Source: Actinomycetota bacterium | Lineage (GTDB): Bacteria > Actinomycetota > Geothermincolia > Fen-727 > Anoxymicrobiaceae | Length of the DNA stretch: 40,312 nucleotides | NCBI GenBank assembly: GCA_003157385.1 | Contig: PMJJ01000008.1 | Coordinates: forward strand, 2,130-42,441 | Direction: 5' to 3' | Part shown: one piece after another, positions 1 through 9,300 of the stretch | Layout: each line of letters starts with the position of its first letter | Numbering within the stretch: position 1 is the stretch's first letter | Notes under the pieces: generated by a model | The model's database searches: none | Seen by the model: only the letters and a program-made list of their open reading frames with translations | What the model was told of the DNA's origin: nothing | Made by a program: the position numbers and the translations under genes

Positions 1-866
1 GTCGCCCAGGACGAGCCGGGGTTGCTCCAGGACGGGTTGCGCTCCTTCTGCACGATGTTCCAGGCGCCGGGCGGCGAGGGCCAGTCGGGCGAGCCGCAGG
101 CGACCGGGAACTCGACCAGGAGCTTGTCGCGGTTCCAAAGCGAGAGCTTGTGCTCGGCGATGTTTATCTCGATGATCTTGCCGAAGATGGCGTCCGTCAC
201 GTTCGCGGGAGTGCGGCCCGGCTTGACTATGGCGGTGCGGTCGGGCCTCATCAGCGCCGCGTCCACGTCCTTGCGCAGCTGGGCCATGTCGGTATTGCGT
301 CCGTCCTCAGCCGGCATGATCACGGGCTTGCCCGAGGTCGGGTCCACGTAGGCGTCGCGAGGGAAGCGGTTTATCTTGTTGACCACCGTGTCCAGGGAGC
401 TCTGCACCCGGCTGGAATCGCTGGTGGCGACTATGGAGACGTTGATCTGCCTAGGGCGGTTGACGAAGCGCCTGGCCATGCGCTCGACGATGTTGACGTT
501 CCACGCGGCCCGGTAGGCCTCCCCCACCATCCTGGGATAGTCGAGCATGACACCCAGTTCCGCCGGGGAAATCTGGTACGTCTCTTTGTCGACCTTCAAG
601 GTGAGTGGGCGGCTGGCCACTCCGGCGAGGTCGTGCTGCACCCTAACGAGCGCCTCCGTCCGGCTGAGGCCCGCCACGCTCACGCCGACCACCCTGACGC
701 CCTGGGGGAACTTGCCGTTGGCGAGCACGTCCTCCACCAGCAGGTAGCCCGTGAGCCCTACAATGAGCGCGGCCAGGAGCAGCACCCCGAAGATGAGCAT
801 TATCCGCGACAGCTTCTTGGTTCCCAACCATCCCGCCGACCGCGACGGAAGACTTACAGCCTTCAC
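1..866 (-). CDS. L,D-transpeptidase (YkuD-type) with N-terminal TM and peptidoglycan-binding-like region, partial (runs off the window edge)
   Basis: Reverse-strand reading frame open to base 1. GTG start at 866 preceded by AGGAGG. N-terminus MKAVSLPSRSAGWLGTKKLSRIMLIFGVLLLAALIVG; C-terminal part IIEINIAEHKLSLWNRDKLLVEFPVACGSPDWPSPPGAWNIVQ resembles the start of a YkuD domain. Missing from the ORF track because it is truncated. Confidence 0.7.
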   Translation of the reverse strand, partial: MKAVSLPSRSAGWLGTKKLSRIMLIFGVLLLAALIVGLTGYLLVEDVLANGKFPQGVRVVGVSVAGLSRTEALVRVQHDLAGVASRPLTLKVDKETYQISPAELGVMLDYPRMVGEAYRAAWNVNIVERMARRFVNRPRQINVSIVATSDSSRVQSSLDTVVNKINRFPRDAYVDPTSGKPVIMPAEDGRNTDMAQLRKDVDAALMRPDRTAIVKPGRTPANVTDAIFGKIIEINIAEHKLSLWNRDKLLVEFPVACGSPDWPSPPGAWNIVQKERNPSWSNPGSSWA

Positions 867-959
867 CTGACCTCCTCGCCGGCAACCGAACTTCCGTATT
901 ATATGCGGCGGGTCGCGAGCATAACAACGACTTCCGCCCCATGTTCAGCTGGTCCGAGC

Positions 960-1643
960 CTATTCCTTGCCGGCCTGCTGGAGGGAGGCGAGCGCCGCCT
1001 GCCTTATCTTGTCGAGCCGCTGTCCGGCCAGTCCCTCCACGCCGGAGGCGTCCGGCCCATCCAGCCAGCGGAGCAAACCCTCGAGGGCCTGGACGGACTC
1101 CACGCCTTTGATGTTCCCCAGCGCTCTCACCGCCGCGAAGACCTTCCCCCACTGCCGCGGGCTGGCCAGGTCACCCTTCTCGACCCTCTCGCGCAAGTAA
1201 GAGTCGAGCAGCCCCACCGCCACCTTCTGGCGGCTGAGCCCGTAGACCCTGATCGCCGCGTGGTCGAGGCAGCCGTGCGCCAGCAGCCGTCCGGCGAAGC
1301 CGTCCGGGTCGATCGCGCGCAGCATGTCCCGGGCGGCCGTTATGACCTTGCGGTTGTCGCCGGCGATGAATTCGTCCAGGAGGTCCGCATACCTTGCGGG
1401 CTCGGTGACCTTTCCCAGCGACCGCAGCGCGGCTATGCGGATCTCGGGCCGGTAGCCCCACCTGTCGCGCGCCAGGCGAAGGAGCGCCATGCGGGCGCCT
1501 TCGCCCCCGAGCTCACCCAGGCCCTCGACCGCCATTATCCTGTTCTCCAGCGAGGCGTCATCCAGCGCATCGAGCAGATACTGCATGTCGCCACGTTGTA
1601 TGGCTCGCGCTATGTCGCCACTAAGTCCACGACTCGGATCCAA
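960..1643 (-). CDS. HEAT-repeat domain protein
   Basis: 227-aa ORF with repeated helical units (MALLRLARDRWGYRPEIRIAALRSLGKV..., VFAAVRALGNIKGVESVQALEGLL). Confidence 0.7.
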   Translation of the reverse strand: MDPSRGLSGDIARAIQRGDMQYLLDALDDASLENRIMAVEGLGELGGEGARMALLRLARDRWGYRPEIRIAALRSLGKVTEPARYADLLDEFIAGDNRKVITAARDMLRAIDPDGFAGRLLAHGCLDHAAIRVYGLSRQKVAVGLLDSYLRERVEKGDLASPRQWGKVFAAVRALGNIKGVESVQALEGLLRWLDGPDASGVEGLAGQRLDKIRQAALASLQQAGKE

Positions 1644-1950
1644 CTCTTCTCCTGTTCCCCGTGGGGCAGGCTTGAGCCTGACCCGTCAGCGCATTGGCGC
1701 TTCAAACACAGCGCCGGTGGTGACGTCGCGAAGCGATGCACCTCCGGCGAGTTGCTACAGAAGAGATTATTTCATTAACGGCGTCAGGCCGCCCTCCAAG
1801 CAGAACAGGCAAGCGCTTAGTTGCGTTTTCACGATATCTGGAATGGCTTCAAACAGCGATATAGTAGAGCTTGTCCTGCTATAAATGGCTCTATAACAGT
1901 ATTATTCGGGGTCGCCTTTTCACAAATGGCTTAACAAAGCCACGCGACGC

Positions 1951-1980
1951 TTGATTCAAATCCCGGCGTATGTATATAAT
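1951..1980 (+). promoter_or_regulatory. Candidate sigma70-type promoter for the 3D-domain gene
   Basis: TTGATT (1951-1956), 18-nt spacer, TATAAT (1975-1980), 25 nt before the TTG start at 2006 with an AAAGGGTGA ribosome-binding site. Confidence 0.5.
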
Positions 1981-2005
1981 CTACGACACCCAAAGGGTGA
2001 TTTAA

Positions 2006-3064
2006 TTGTTATGCACTCGCTTCAGGAAGAATAAGAGCGCGAAGTTCCCGCCGAAAACCGGCGGGTTTCGTGTCATACGCATAGGCATCGCTTTCGCGGC
2101 GCTTCTGTTGGCCGTCTCGCTGGTCGTGGCAGGTTCGCCGATGGCCGGGCCCGCGGGCCGGGCCCTGGCGCAGGCAGCCGCGTCCAAACCCGCCGCCACC
2201 GACACCATGGTGAAGGACGTCGTCACCCTCGACAGCGAGATCAACGCCTGCAAGTCGACCATCTCACAGCTGCAGTCCAAGTCCGAAGCCCTGGGAGCGA
2301 GGATTCAAGCGCTGGGCCCGCAGATCGCGCAGAACCAGTCCCGGCTGTCGGCCAAGCGGAAGGCGCTCTCGGCCCGCGCCAGGAGCATGTACGTCAACGG
2401 CCGCTACAACACCCTGGAGATGCTGGTCACCTCCAAGGGTGTAAACGACTTCTTCGAGCGCAAGGACATGCTGGCCCAGGTAGCGGCCAAGGACGCGCAG
2501 CTCATCGGCGAGGTCAAGACCCAGGCGGCGCAGCTGCAAGCCTCGATGACGGAGCTGAAGCAGAGCAAGAAAGAGGTCGACCAGGCGGGCGCCGAAGCGA
2601 CCTCGCGCCAGCAGCGGCTGGAGAGTGCACGCGCCGAGAAGTCGGCTCTCATCGCCAAGGCCGGCGCCCAGAGCAGCGCGGTGGTGGCTCAATCGAACAC
2701 GGTGGAGTCGAAGATCAGCCAGATCAATCCACCCTCCTCGGGGCAGACCATCGTGACCGGCCGCCCCACGGGCAACGTCATGATCATGGTGGCTTCAGGA
2801 TATTCACCCCAGGAGCCCGGGCTGGACGACCACACCGCCTCCGGCATGAAGGCCCAGCACGGAGTCGTCGCTGTCGACCCCAGGGTCATACCGCTTGGCA
2901 CCAGGCTCAACGTGGAAGGCTACGGAAACTGCATCGCGGGCGACACCGGCTCCGCGATCAAGGGCAACCGCATCGACCTCTGCTTCGACACCCTCGCCGA
3001 ATGCAACGCATACGGGATGCGCAAGGTCAGGGTGGAGATCCTCAACTGGCGAGCGAATCTCTGA
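2006..3064 (+). CDS. Secreted coiled-coil protein with C-terminal 3D (Asp-Asp-Asp) domain; cell-wall hydrolase-like
   Basis: Signal/TM segment, PcsB-like coiled coil (SKSEALGARIQALGPQIAQNQSRLSAKRKAL), C-terminal VASGYSPQEPGLDDHTASGMKAQHGVVAVDPRVIPLGTRLNVEGYG...GNRIDLCFDT typical of 3D domains. Confidence 0.8.
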   Translation: MLCTRFRKNKSAKFPPKTGGFRVIRIGIAFAALLLAVSLVVAGSPMAGPAGRALAQAAASKPAATDTMVKDVVTLDSEINACKSTISQLQSKSEALGARIQALGPQIAQNQSRLSAKRKALSARARSMYVNGRYNTLEMLVTSKGVNDFFERKDMLAQVAAKDAQLIGEVKTQAAQLQASMTELKQSKKEVDQAGAEATSRQQRLESARAEKSALIAKAGAQSSAVVAQSNTVESKISQINPPSSGQTIVTGRPTGNVMIMVASGYSPQEPGLDDHTASGMKAQHGVVAVDPRVIPLGTRLNVEGYGNCIAGDTGSAIKGNRIDLCFDTLAECNAYGMRKVRVEILNWRANL

Positions 3065-3264
3065 CCCCTTTTCTCAACATCAATTACACGCCAGGAATGA
3101 TTCCTACTGGTCAGCAGTCATCTTTGATTTTCTCTTATAGAGGGAAGTCCTGACGGGGACATGGTGAGCCTTTTGTGAGCGATTCGCAGCGTCTCGGGGA
3201 GTATGGGAAGTCTGCTGATATCAAAGACGCGAGGACCATTGAGCAAAAGGCTCACCCTGCCCCC
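3061..3264 (+). repeat. Copy A of a roughly 200-bp intergenic repeat containing a 92-bp fold-back unit with 12-bp terminal inverted repeats
   Basis: Shares CATTCCTACTGGTCAGCAGTCATCTTTGATTTTCT and GTGAGCCTTTTG(T/C)GAGCGATTCGCA..GTCTCGGGGAGTAT.GGAAGTCTGCTGAT.TCAAAGACGCGAGGACCA..GAGCAAAAGGCT.ACCCTGCCCCC with the reverse complement of 11075-11284. Terminal repeats: 3164-3175 GTGAGCCTTTTG and 3244-3255 CAAAAGGCTCAC. Confidence 0.85.
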
Positions 3265-3302
3265 AACCATTTGATGTTGCTACCACGCCTGCGAGTTAAC
3301 GC

Positions 3303-6206
3303 CTACCGGCCGTGGAAATCGGTTATGGCCCGCTTCAAATCATCCCTCGACACTTTCCTGCGCTTTGCCGCCGGCAACGACCGCAGCAGTATCGGTCCGT
3401 AGCGCTTGGTGTTAATGCGGCTGTCCAGCAGTAGCACCTGGCCTTTGTCCTGGCGGGTCCTGATCAGCCTTCCCACCCCCTGCTTGAGGCGCAGAGCCGC
3501 GAGCGGCAGCCCCAGGTCCATGAAGTCGGAGCCGCCCTCCAGCCTTACCCGCTCGCTGCGGGCCACGAAGACCGGGCGCCCCGGACTCTCGAAGGGTATG
3601 CGGGTGACCACCACCAGCCGCAGCGTGCTGCCGCGGGCGTCCACCCCCTCCCAAAAGCTCGAGGTCCCGAACAGGCTGGAGGTCGGGTCCTCGATGAACT
3701 CCTCCGCCAGGCGGCGGCGCGAGTAGCCGGGCAGCTGGCAGAGCAGGTTGAGCCCCTGCCGCCTCATCTCGTCGACCAGCAGCTCGTAGGTCTTGAGCAT
3801 AAGGCGCCTGTTGGTGAACAGCACCAGCACTCCCCCGCCCGCGGCCGTTATCACCTCGCCGATCACTTCGGCGATGCGCGGCTCGTACTCGCTCGACGAC
3901 GGGTCCGGCATGTCGTGGAGGATTAGGATCTGCATCTGTCGAGAGTAGTCGAATGACGAGTCGAGGATGATCTGCTCGGGCGTGCGGACGCCGGGCAGGT
4001 CGAGGCCGATGCGCGAGCGGAAGAAGTCAAACGACCCGTTGACCGTCAGGGTCGCCGACGTGAGGACGACCGACGAGAGCACCTCCTGGTCGAAGAGCGC
4101 CTCGCTGAGCTCGGGCCCCACGTCTATCGGCGACGCGCGCAGCGCCTGCTGCTCGAAGCGGTCCTCGCCCGCCACGGTCGCCCACCTGACGCGCCCGTCC
4201 GACTCGCCGGAGAAGAATATCGCCAGCGCCAGCATCAGCTCTTCGGTCCGCGCGGACTTCCCGCTGGTGTCGCTCACGAGGTAGTCGATGTCGCTGGAGT
4301 CGTCGCCTCGCTCCTCGAACAGGGTGACCAGCCGCAGGATTCGCGCGTTGAGCTTGTCGAGGCTGGAGGAGAAGCGTTCGGCCTCCATCTTGAGGCGCTC
4401 GTACTCCAGGGACTCGACCTGTCCGTCGCTGAAGCGTATGTCGTTGAAAGAGTACTCGGTGCCCCCCGAGAACTGGCATAGCGCTACGAACATGCGCTCC
4501 AGGTCCTCAATGGCGAGCTCGCACGCCTCCTGCGCTTCGGCTATCTCGTAGCGCGCCGCCTGGTGCGCCTCCTCGGGCAGGCGCCTGGTGGCGTTGCCCT
4601 CCAGGTCCGCGAGGAAGCCGGAGCCGTCGAGCGGGTCGAAGAGGGACTCGAGGAAACGGCGGGTCTCGCGGTAGTCGACCTCGACCGTGTACTGTTCGGT
4701 GGCGACGTCCTCCAGCGTGTGGGCCTCGTCGATGACCGCGGTCTTGAACGCGAGGTTCACGCCCGCCAGCAGCAGGGAATGGTTGACCACCACGATGTGG
4801 GAGCGCTTGGCGCGGTAGAGCGCGCGGCGGTAGAAGCAGCAGCCGTCCTGCGCGAACCTGCACCGCCCGCCCGGGCACTCCCGGTGGTTGGCCATGACCT
4901 GCTCGTCCAGGCCACGCAGGTGAGGGACGTTCAGCAGTGAGATGTCGCCGGTGTCGCTCTCGGTGACCCAGGTCAGCAGCATGCCCAGCGCGCCCAGCTG
5001 GCGCTCGGCGAGCCGCCTCCTGCCGCTCAGCAGCGACTGCAGCTTGCGCAGGCAGAGGTAGTTGCCGTAGCCCTTGAGAACCGAGTACCTGAAAGAGCCT
5101 TTGCCCAGGGCCGCGTCCAGCGTCGGCAGGTCCTTGGTCGAGAGCTGGTCCTGCAGGTTGAGCGTGCGGGTGGAGACGACCACCGGGTAATCCGTCGCCT
5201 TCGACCACATCACGCCGGGCGCCAGGTACGCGAGCGACTTGCCCGTTCCCGTGCCGGCCTCCACCAGCAGGATGCGGTCTGATTCGAAAGCGCTTCGGAC
5301 CGACTCGGCCATCTCGACCTGCTCGTCCCGCTCCTCGTAGTCCTTGAACTGCATCGCCACCGGCCCCTCGGGCCTGAAGATGTCGCGCACCTCGTCGGCG
5401 TGGACCGAGCCGCGCGCGGACGAGCCCTCCAGGGGGAGGATGTCGTCCCAGTACCTGTCCTTGCGCACCACCTGCTCCAGCTTCATCGGCTCGGCCCTGC
5501 GGCCGCCGGTGCGCTCCTCCAACACCCGGCGCAGCAGCAGCGTGAGGCCGCCCGCGTGGGTGGGCGCGTGGTCGGCCAGCGCCCTGATCATGGGCAGTGG
5601 CGCGTTGTAGAGGCCGTTCAGCAGGATGTTGAACACGCTGAAGAGGGTCTCGGCGTCGTCGCAGGCGCGGTGCGCCCGACCGGTGTCTATGCCCCACATG
5701 CGGGCGAGGTCGGCCTGCCGGTGGCTCCTCAGAGAGGGCATCAGTATGGTGGCCAGGTCGAGGGCGTCGATGTAGGGGTTGGTGAACCGGCCGTACCCCG
5801 TGCTGCTGTAGACCGAGCGCAGGAACTCCTCCTCGAAGCGCGAGTAAGCCACCACGGTCGCCTCTCCGATGAACCCGGCGAGGTCGCCCAGGCAGTCCTC
5901 AATCCTGGGGGCGCCAGAGACGGTCTCGTCGTCGATGCCGGTCAGCACCTTGATCTCGGAGGGGATGGGGCAGCCCGGGTCGACAAACGTGGAGAGCCTC
6001 TCGATCACATGCTCGCCCTTGGCGCGGATGGCCCCGATCTCGATGATGCGGTCGCGCTCCGGGTCGAAGCCGGTGGTCTCGATGTCGAGCACGACATAGG
6101 CCATGTCGCCGCCCAGGGTGGCCTGGAGCTCCCGGCCGAGAGACGGGAACGAGAGATATTTCTTTTTCACGTCTTCGCTGCAGCGTATGAACAGGTCCTC
6201 GGACAA
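3303..6206 (-). CDS. Exonuclease (DnaQ/epsilon-like)-DinG family ATP-dependent helicase fusion
   Basis: N-terminal VVLDIETTGFDPERDRIIEIGAI exonuclease motif, Walker A LLVEAGTGTGKSLAYL, DEAH box VIDEAHTLEDVA, Fe-S cysteines (NYLCLRKL..CPGGRCRFAQDGCCFYRRA). Confidence 0.92.
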   Translation of the reverse strand: MSEDLFIRCSEDVKKKYLSFPSLGRELQATLGGDMAYVVLDIETTGFDPERDRIIEIGAIRAKGEHVIERLSTFVDPGCPIPSEIKVLTGIDDETVSGAPRIEDCLGDLAGFIGEATVVAYSRFEEEFLRSVYSSTGYGRFTNPYIDALDLATILMPSLRSHRQADLARMWGIDTGRAHRACDDAETLFSVFNILLNGLYNAPLPMIRALADHAPTHAGGLTLLLRRVLEERTGGRRAEPMKLEQVVRKDRYWDDILPLEGSSARGSVHADEVRDIFRPEGPVAMQFKDYEERDEQVEMAESVRSAFESDRILLVEAGTGTGKSLAYLAPGVMWSKATDYPVVVSTRTLNLQDQLSTKDLPTLDAALGKGSFRYSVLKGYGNYLCLRKLQSLLSGRRRLAERQLGALGMLLTWVTESDTGDISLLNVPHLRGLDEQVMANHRECPGGRCRFAQDGCCFYRRALYRAKRSHIVVVNHSLLLAGVNLAFKTAVIDEAHTLEDVATEQYTVEVDYRETRRFLESLFDPLDGSGFLADLEGNATRRLPEEAHQAARYEIAEAQEACELAIEDLERMFVALCQFSGGTEYSFNDIRFSDGQVESLEYERLKMEAERFSSSLDKLNARILRLVTLFEERGDDSSDIDYLVSDTSGKSARTEELMLALAIFFSGESDGRVRWATVAGEDRFEQQALRASPIDVGPELSEALFDQEVLSSVVLTSATLTVNGSFDFFRSRIGLDLPGVRTPEQIILDSSFDYSRQMQILILHDMPDPSSSEYEPRIAEVIGEVITAAGGGVLVLFTNRRLMLKTYELLVDEMRRQGLNLLCQLPGYSRRRLAEEFIEDPTSSLFGTSSFWEGVDARGSTLRLVVVTRIPFESPGRPVFVARSERVRLEGGSDFMDLGLPLAALRLKQGVGRLIRTRQDKGQVLLLDSRINTKRYGPILLRSLPAAKRRKVSRDDLKRAITDFHGR

Positions 6207-6261
6207 GGTGCCTCGATTCGCTCAAGCGGGCGCCGGCGCTCCGGCCCCGGTCGGTCGGCGG

Positions 6262-7380
6262 TCAGAACTTCTTGGCCAGGGCGCCTTGCGGGCAGACCTC
6301 CGCGCAGCAGAAGCATCGTATGCACTCGGCGCTGTCGCAGCCCAGCAGGTCGTCGTAGGACAGGGCGTCGACCGGGCACGCCTTCAGGCAGAGCCGGCAG
6401 CCGTCGCAGAGCCCGTGGTCTATGAGCAGCTCCCCGGGCTGTGCCGCCTTCTTCCTCACGGGCTCGCCGCCGGTGATCTTCGCCCAGGGGACCCGGACGA
6501 GGTTCCACAGCCGCAGCGATATCCCCGTTATGAGGAACTGGTTCATCTTCGGCGAGCGCGGCAGGTCGCGGCTGGCGGCGACCGATGCCAGGTCGTCTCC
6601 CAGCATCTGGATGCCGTCCATGCTGCCCAGCCCCCGCCGCTCGGCTCCCCTTATGTGGTCTACCTCGGACGGATCGCCTCCCATTATCCTGGTGGCCACC
6701 GAATCGACCTCGACCACATTATCTCCCGCCACTATGACATCCATCTCCACGGCGCGTCCGTTGGTCGGCCCGCCCGTGCCCTCCATGCCGATTATGCCAT
6801 CCACGATCACGAGGTGGCTCTTTACCACCGTGTTCAGGTCGACTATCCCCTCGTCCAGCCCCTGCAGGTGGACGATGTGCTTCTGCTTTCCGACCACGAT
6901 GCCCTTCATGTTCTTCAGGCCCAGGCTCACCACTGTCTGCAGGTGTGTCTTCATCACGGGCATGTTGATGAACTTGTCGCACTGCAGCACGTCGGTAGAC
7001 ACGAACGAGTGCGCTATCGCCTTGCCTCTGGGCACCTGTATCTCGCGGAACGGCGCGTTGTCGATGTCGATGAACTCGAACCCGTACTTCTCGGTGAAGT
7101 CGGCGTAGCCCGGGCGGCTGAACACCCGCTCCGGCTTGAAGGGATAGATCGGGCTCTCGGCGACGACCGGCGTCGCCCCGCACTCGGCCACCATCCGGCA
7201 GACCTCCGCGACCATCTCAGGGTCGGTCACGGCGCCGGTCGAGCTCTCCTTGCCGCAGCACACGTTGGGCTTGATCACGACCTTCTCTCCGCTCGACACG
7301 AACCTGCTCATCCCGCCCAGCAGCTCCACCGCGCGGCGGACGTCCGCGGCCTTGTTGGTCTTCACTATCGATACAGGCAT
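6262..7380 (-). CDS. DUF362 domain protein with C-terminal 2x[4Fe-4S] ferredoxin domain
   Basis: VVIKPNVCCGKESSTGAVTDPEMVAEV and C-terminal GLCDGCRLCLKACPVDAL / CIRCFCCAEVCPQGAL. Confidence 0.9.
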   Translation of the reverse strand: MPVSIVKTNKAADVRRAVELLGGMSRFVSSGEKVVIKPNVCCGKESSTGAVTDPEMVAEVCRMVAECGATPVVAESPIYPFKPERVFSRPGYADFTEKYGFEFIDIDNAPFREIQVPRGKAIAHSFVSTDVLQCDKFINMPVMKTHLQTVVSLGLKNMKGIVVGKQKHIVHLQGLDEGIVDLNTVVKSHLVIVDGIIGMEGTGGPTNGRAVEMDVIVAGDNVVEVDSVATRIMGGDPSEVDHIRGAERRGLGSMDGIQMLGDDLASVAASRDLPRSPKMNQFLITGISLRLWNLVRVPWAKITGGEPVRKKAAQPGELLIDHGLCDGCRLCLKACPVDALSYDDLLGCDSAECIRCFCCAEVCPQGALAKKF

Positions 7381-7406
7381 TGGAGCACCCTTTCAAGAGT
7401 GTGTCT

Positions 7407-7940
7407 TTACGGTTCCCGTCTCGTCCGGGGCGCCGGCGGAGTGACGACGATCTTCTCCATCGGGTGCCGGACGCCGGCCCTCTCTCTATCGGTGGGCCTG
7501 CCGATCGCGACCACCGCGACCAGCTCCAGGTCGTCCGGGACCTCCAGGAGCTCCTCCACGTCGGAGCGCCTCGCCAGTATCTCACCCAGCCAGCACGCCC
7601 CCAGGCCGGCCTCGGTGGCGGCCAGCAGGATGTTCTGGATGGCGGCTCCCGCCGACATCAGGTCCTTGGTCCTGTCGTAGATGTCCTGCGCGTCCAGGAA
7701 CACCGCGATGAGCGCGGACGCGCCGGCTATCACTCCGCGGTATCTGCTCATGTTCGACATCTCGACAATGGTCGAGCGGTCTTGCACCTTCATGAACCGC
7801 CAGGGCTGGTTGTTGAGCCCCGAGGGCGCCCACCTGGCCGCCTCGAGCAGCCGGTCGAGATCGGCGTCCGACACCGGCTCGCCCGTGAACTCGCGCACGC
7901 TCCTCCTGCCGGCGATCGCCTCGAACGTGTCCATCCTCAT
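7407..7940 (-). CDS. Nitroreductase family protein
   Basis: FEAIAGRRSVREFTGEPVSDADLDRLLEAARWAPSGLNNQPWRF is a classic nitroreductase N-terminus. Confidence 0.92.
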   Translation of the reverse strand: MRMDTFEAIAGRRSVREFTGEPVSDADLDRLLEAARWAPSGLNNQPWRFMKVQDRSTIVEMSNMSRYRGVIAGASALIAVFLDAQDIYDRTKDLMSAGAAIQNILLAATEAGLGACWLGEILARRSDVEELLEVPDDLELVAVVAIGRPTDRERAGVRHPMEKIVVTPPAPRTRREP

Positions 7941-7952
7941 ACCTCCCCGCGG

Positions 7953-9254
7953 TCATCCCAGGTAATCCATGACCAGCGGCGCACACTCCAGCGCCGAGCG
8001 GAACGCCACGTCGCCGCCCTGTCCCGGCACCCCCACGGTGTCCCCCGCGAGAAACAGACCTTCTACTCCGTCGGCCACCAGCCCCGGCCTGGCGGGCCAC
8101 GGCTGGGAGACCGATGGGACCGCGCCGTCGATCATGGGAAGCTTCATGGCCCTCTCCCAGAGGATATTCTCCTCCAGCCGCCCGAACATATGAAAGGCTT
8201 TTCTACGAAGCGCCGAAGCTTCCCTCCTGAGGCCGTCGGGGTCATCGAACGCCGAGAGCGGAAGCGGCATGCAGAACGTGGCCAGCTGCTTGCCCGGCGG
8301 CGCCAGTAGGTGGTCGAAGTTAGACGGGAAAGCCCCGATTATCAGCGGGTCGGTGCAGAAAGCCGTGTCGGCCTCCGACACCGGCCGTGCCAGGCCCACC
8401 TCCCAGGTGAGTCCGGCAGTCGGCACTATCTTCGACATCTTCTCCCTGCTCGAGTCCGCCAGGACGCCCTCGCCGACCAGCCGCGCCGCCGCCGGAGCGG
8501 GCAGCGCGAGCACCACCACCCCTGCGCTCACCCGGCCGTCCGCGCAGTCGACGCCTCCCACCACGCCGCTCTCGACCGTGACTCCGCGGACCCTGGTGCC
8601 CGTTCGCACCTCCCCGCTCCTCGCGATCAGAGCGGAGAGACGCCGCACGTGCTGATGGCATCCGCCGCGCGGAAAAGATATCAAGAACCGGGAGCGTGCC
8701 GCCTTTCGCAGGAAAGCCGCGAACTCGCCGGCCGACGTCGTGTTCAGGTCCTCTGATATCAGGCCGAAGCCCGACAGCGCCGAGATGAGCCGCCTGCTGT
8801 CGGCTCCGGCGCTCAGAGGGATCATCCGTGCCAGCGGCACGTCCCATAGCTTCGCCGGGTCCCTGGCCGCAAGCCCGCGAAGCGCGGAGGCCAGCGCGGC
8901 CTTCTCGCGCGTGCTCACGACCCCACTCAGTGCGACCTGGTAGGGCTTGTGCCGAACGGCGTGGTGCTTGCCCCGGTGGAACACGGTTCCCCTGCGGGGT
9001 GTGACCAGGTCGAGCTTCTCGCCGAGGGCCTCATAAAGCGCGGCCGCTTCTCCGGCCTTGCCGAAGCGGTGCGCGTGGATGCCATAATCAAGGAGGAAGC
9101 CGTCCCGCTCCTGGTAGGAAGCCCTGCCTCCGCAGGCGCCGCGCGACTCGAGCAGCAGCACCCTCGCGCCGCGATGCGCCAGCAGCGCGCCAGTGGCAAG
9201 GCCGCCCCAGCCGCCGCCCACGACCACCACGTCGAATGAATCTAGCGCCGGCAT
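7953..9254 (-). CDS. FAD-dependent oxidoreductase, phytoene desaturase/CrtI-like
   Basis: N-terminal VVVVGGGWGGLATGALLAHRGARVLLLESRGACGGRA dinucleotide-binding motif; C-terminal GLFLAGDTVGVPGQGGDVAFRSALECA. Confidence 0.88.
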   Translation of the reverse strand: MPALDSFDVVVVGGGWGGLATGALLAHRGARVLLLESRGACGGRASYQERDGFLLDYGIHAHRFGKAGEAAALYEALGEKLDLVTPRRGTVFHRGKHHAVRHKPYQVALSGVVSTREKAALASALRGLAARDPAKLWDVPLARMIPLSAGADSRRLISALSGFGLISEDLNTTSAGEFAAFLRKAARSRFLISFPRGGCHQHVRRLSALIARSGEVRTGTRVRGVTVESGVVGGVDCADGRVSAGVVVLALPAPAAARLVGEGVLADSSREKMSKIVPTAGLTWEVGLARPVSEADTAFCTDPLIIGAFPSNFDHLLAPPGKQLATFCMPLPLSAFDDPDGLRREASALRRKAFHMFGRLEENILWERAMKLPMIDGAVPSVSQPWPARPGLVADGVEGLFLAGDTVGVPGQGGDVAFRSALECAPLVMDYLG

Positions 9255-9300
9255 CTATTCTTCCCCCGAACCCCGGCGCGGGCCCATCCTCAAGCCGCCA

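Noticed and set aside
150-1778. 542-aa plus-strand ORF
   Set aside because: Shadow of the minus-strand L,D-transpeptidase and HEAT-repeat genes; no recognisable motif.
3175-3402. 75-aa ORF sharing a peptide (SDSQ.LGEY.KSAD.KDAR..EQKA.PAP) with ORF 11009-11203
   Set aside because: Similarity is explained by the non-coding inverted repeat element, not a protein family; no ribosome-binding site and frame runs into other features.
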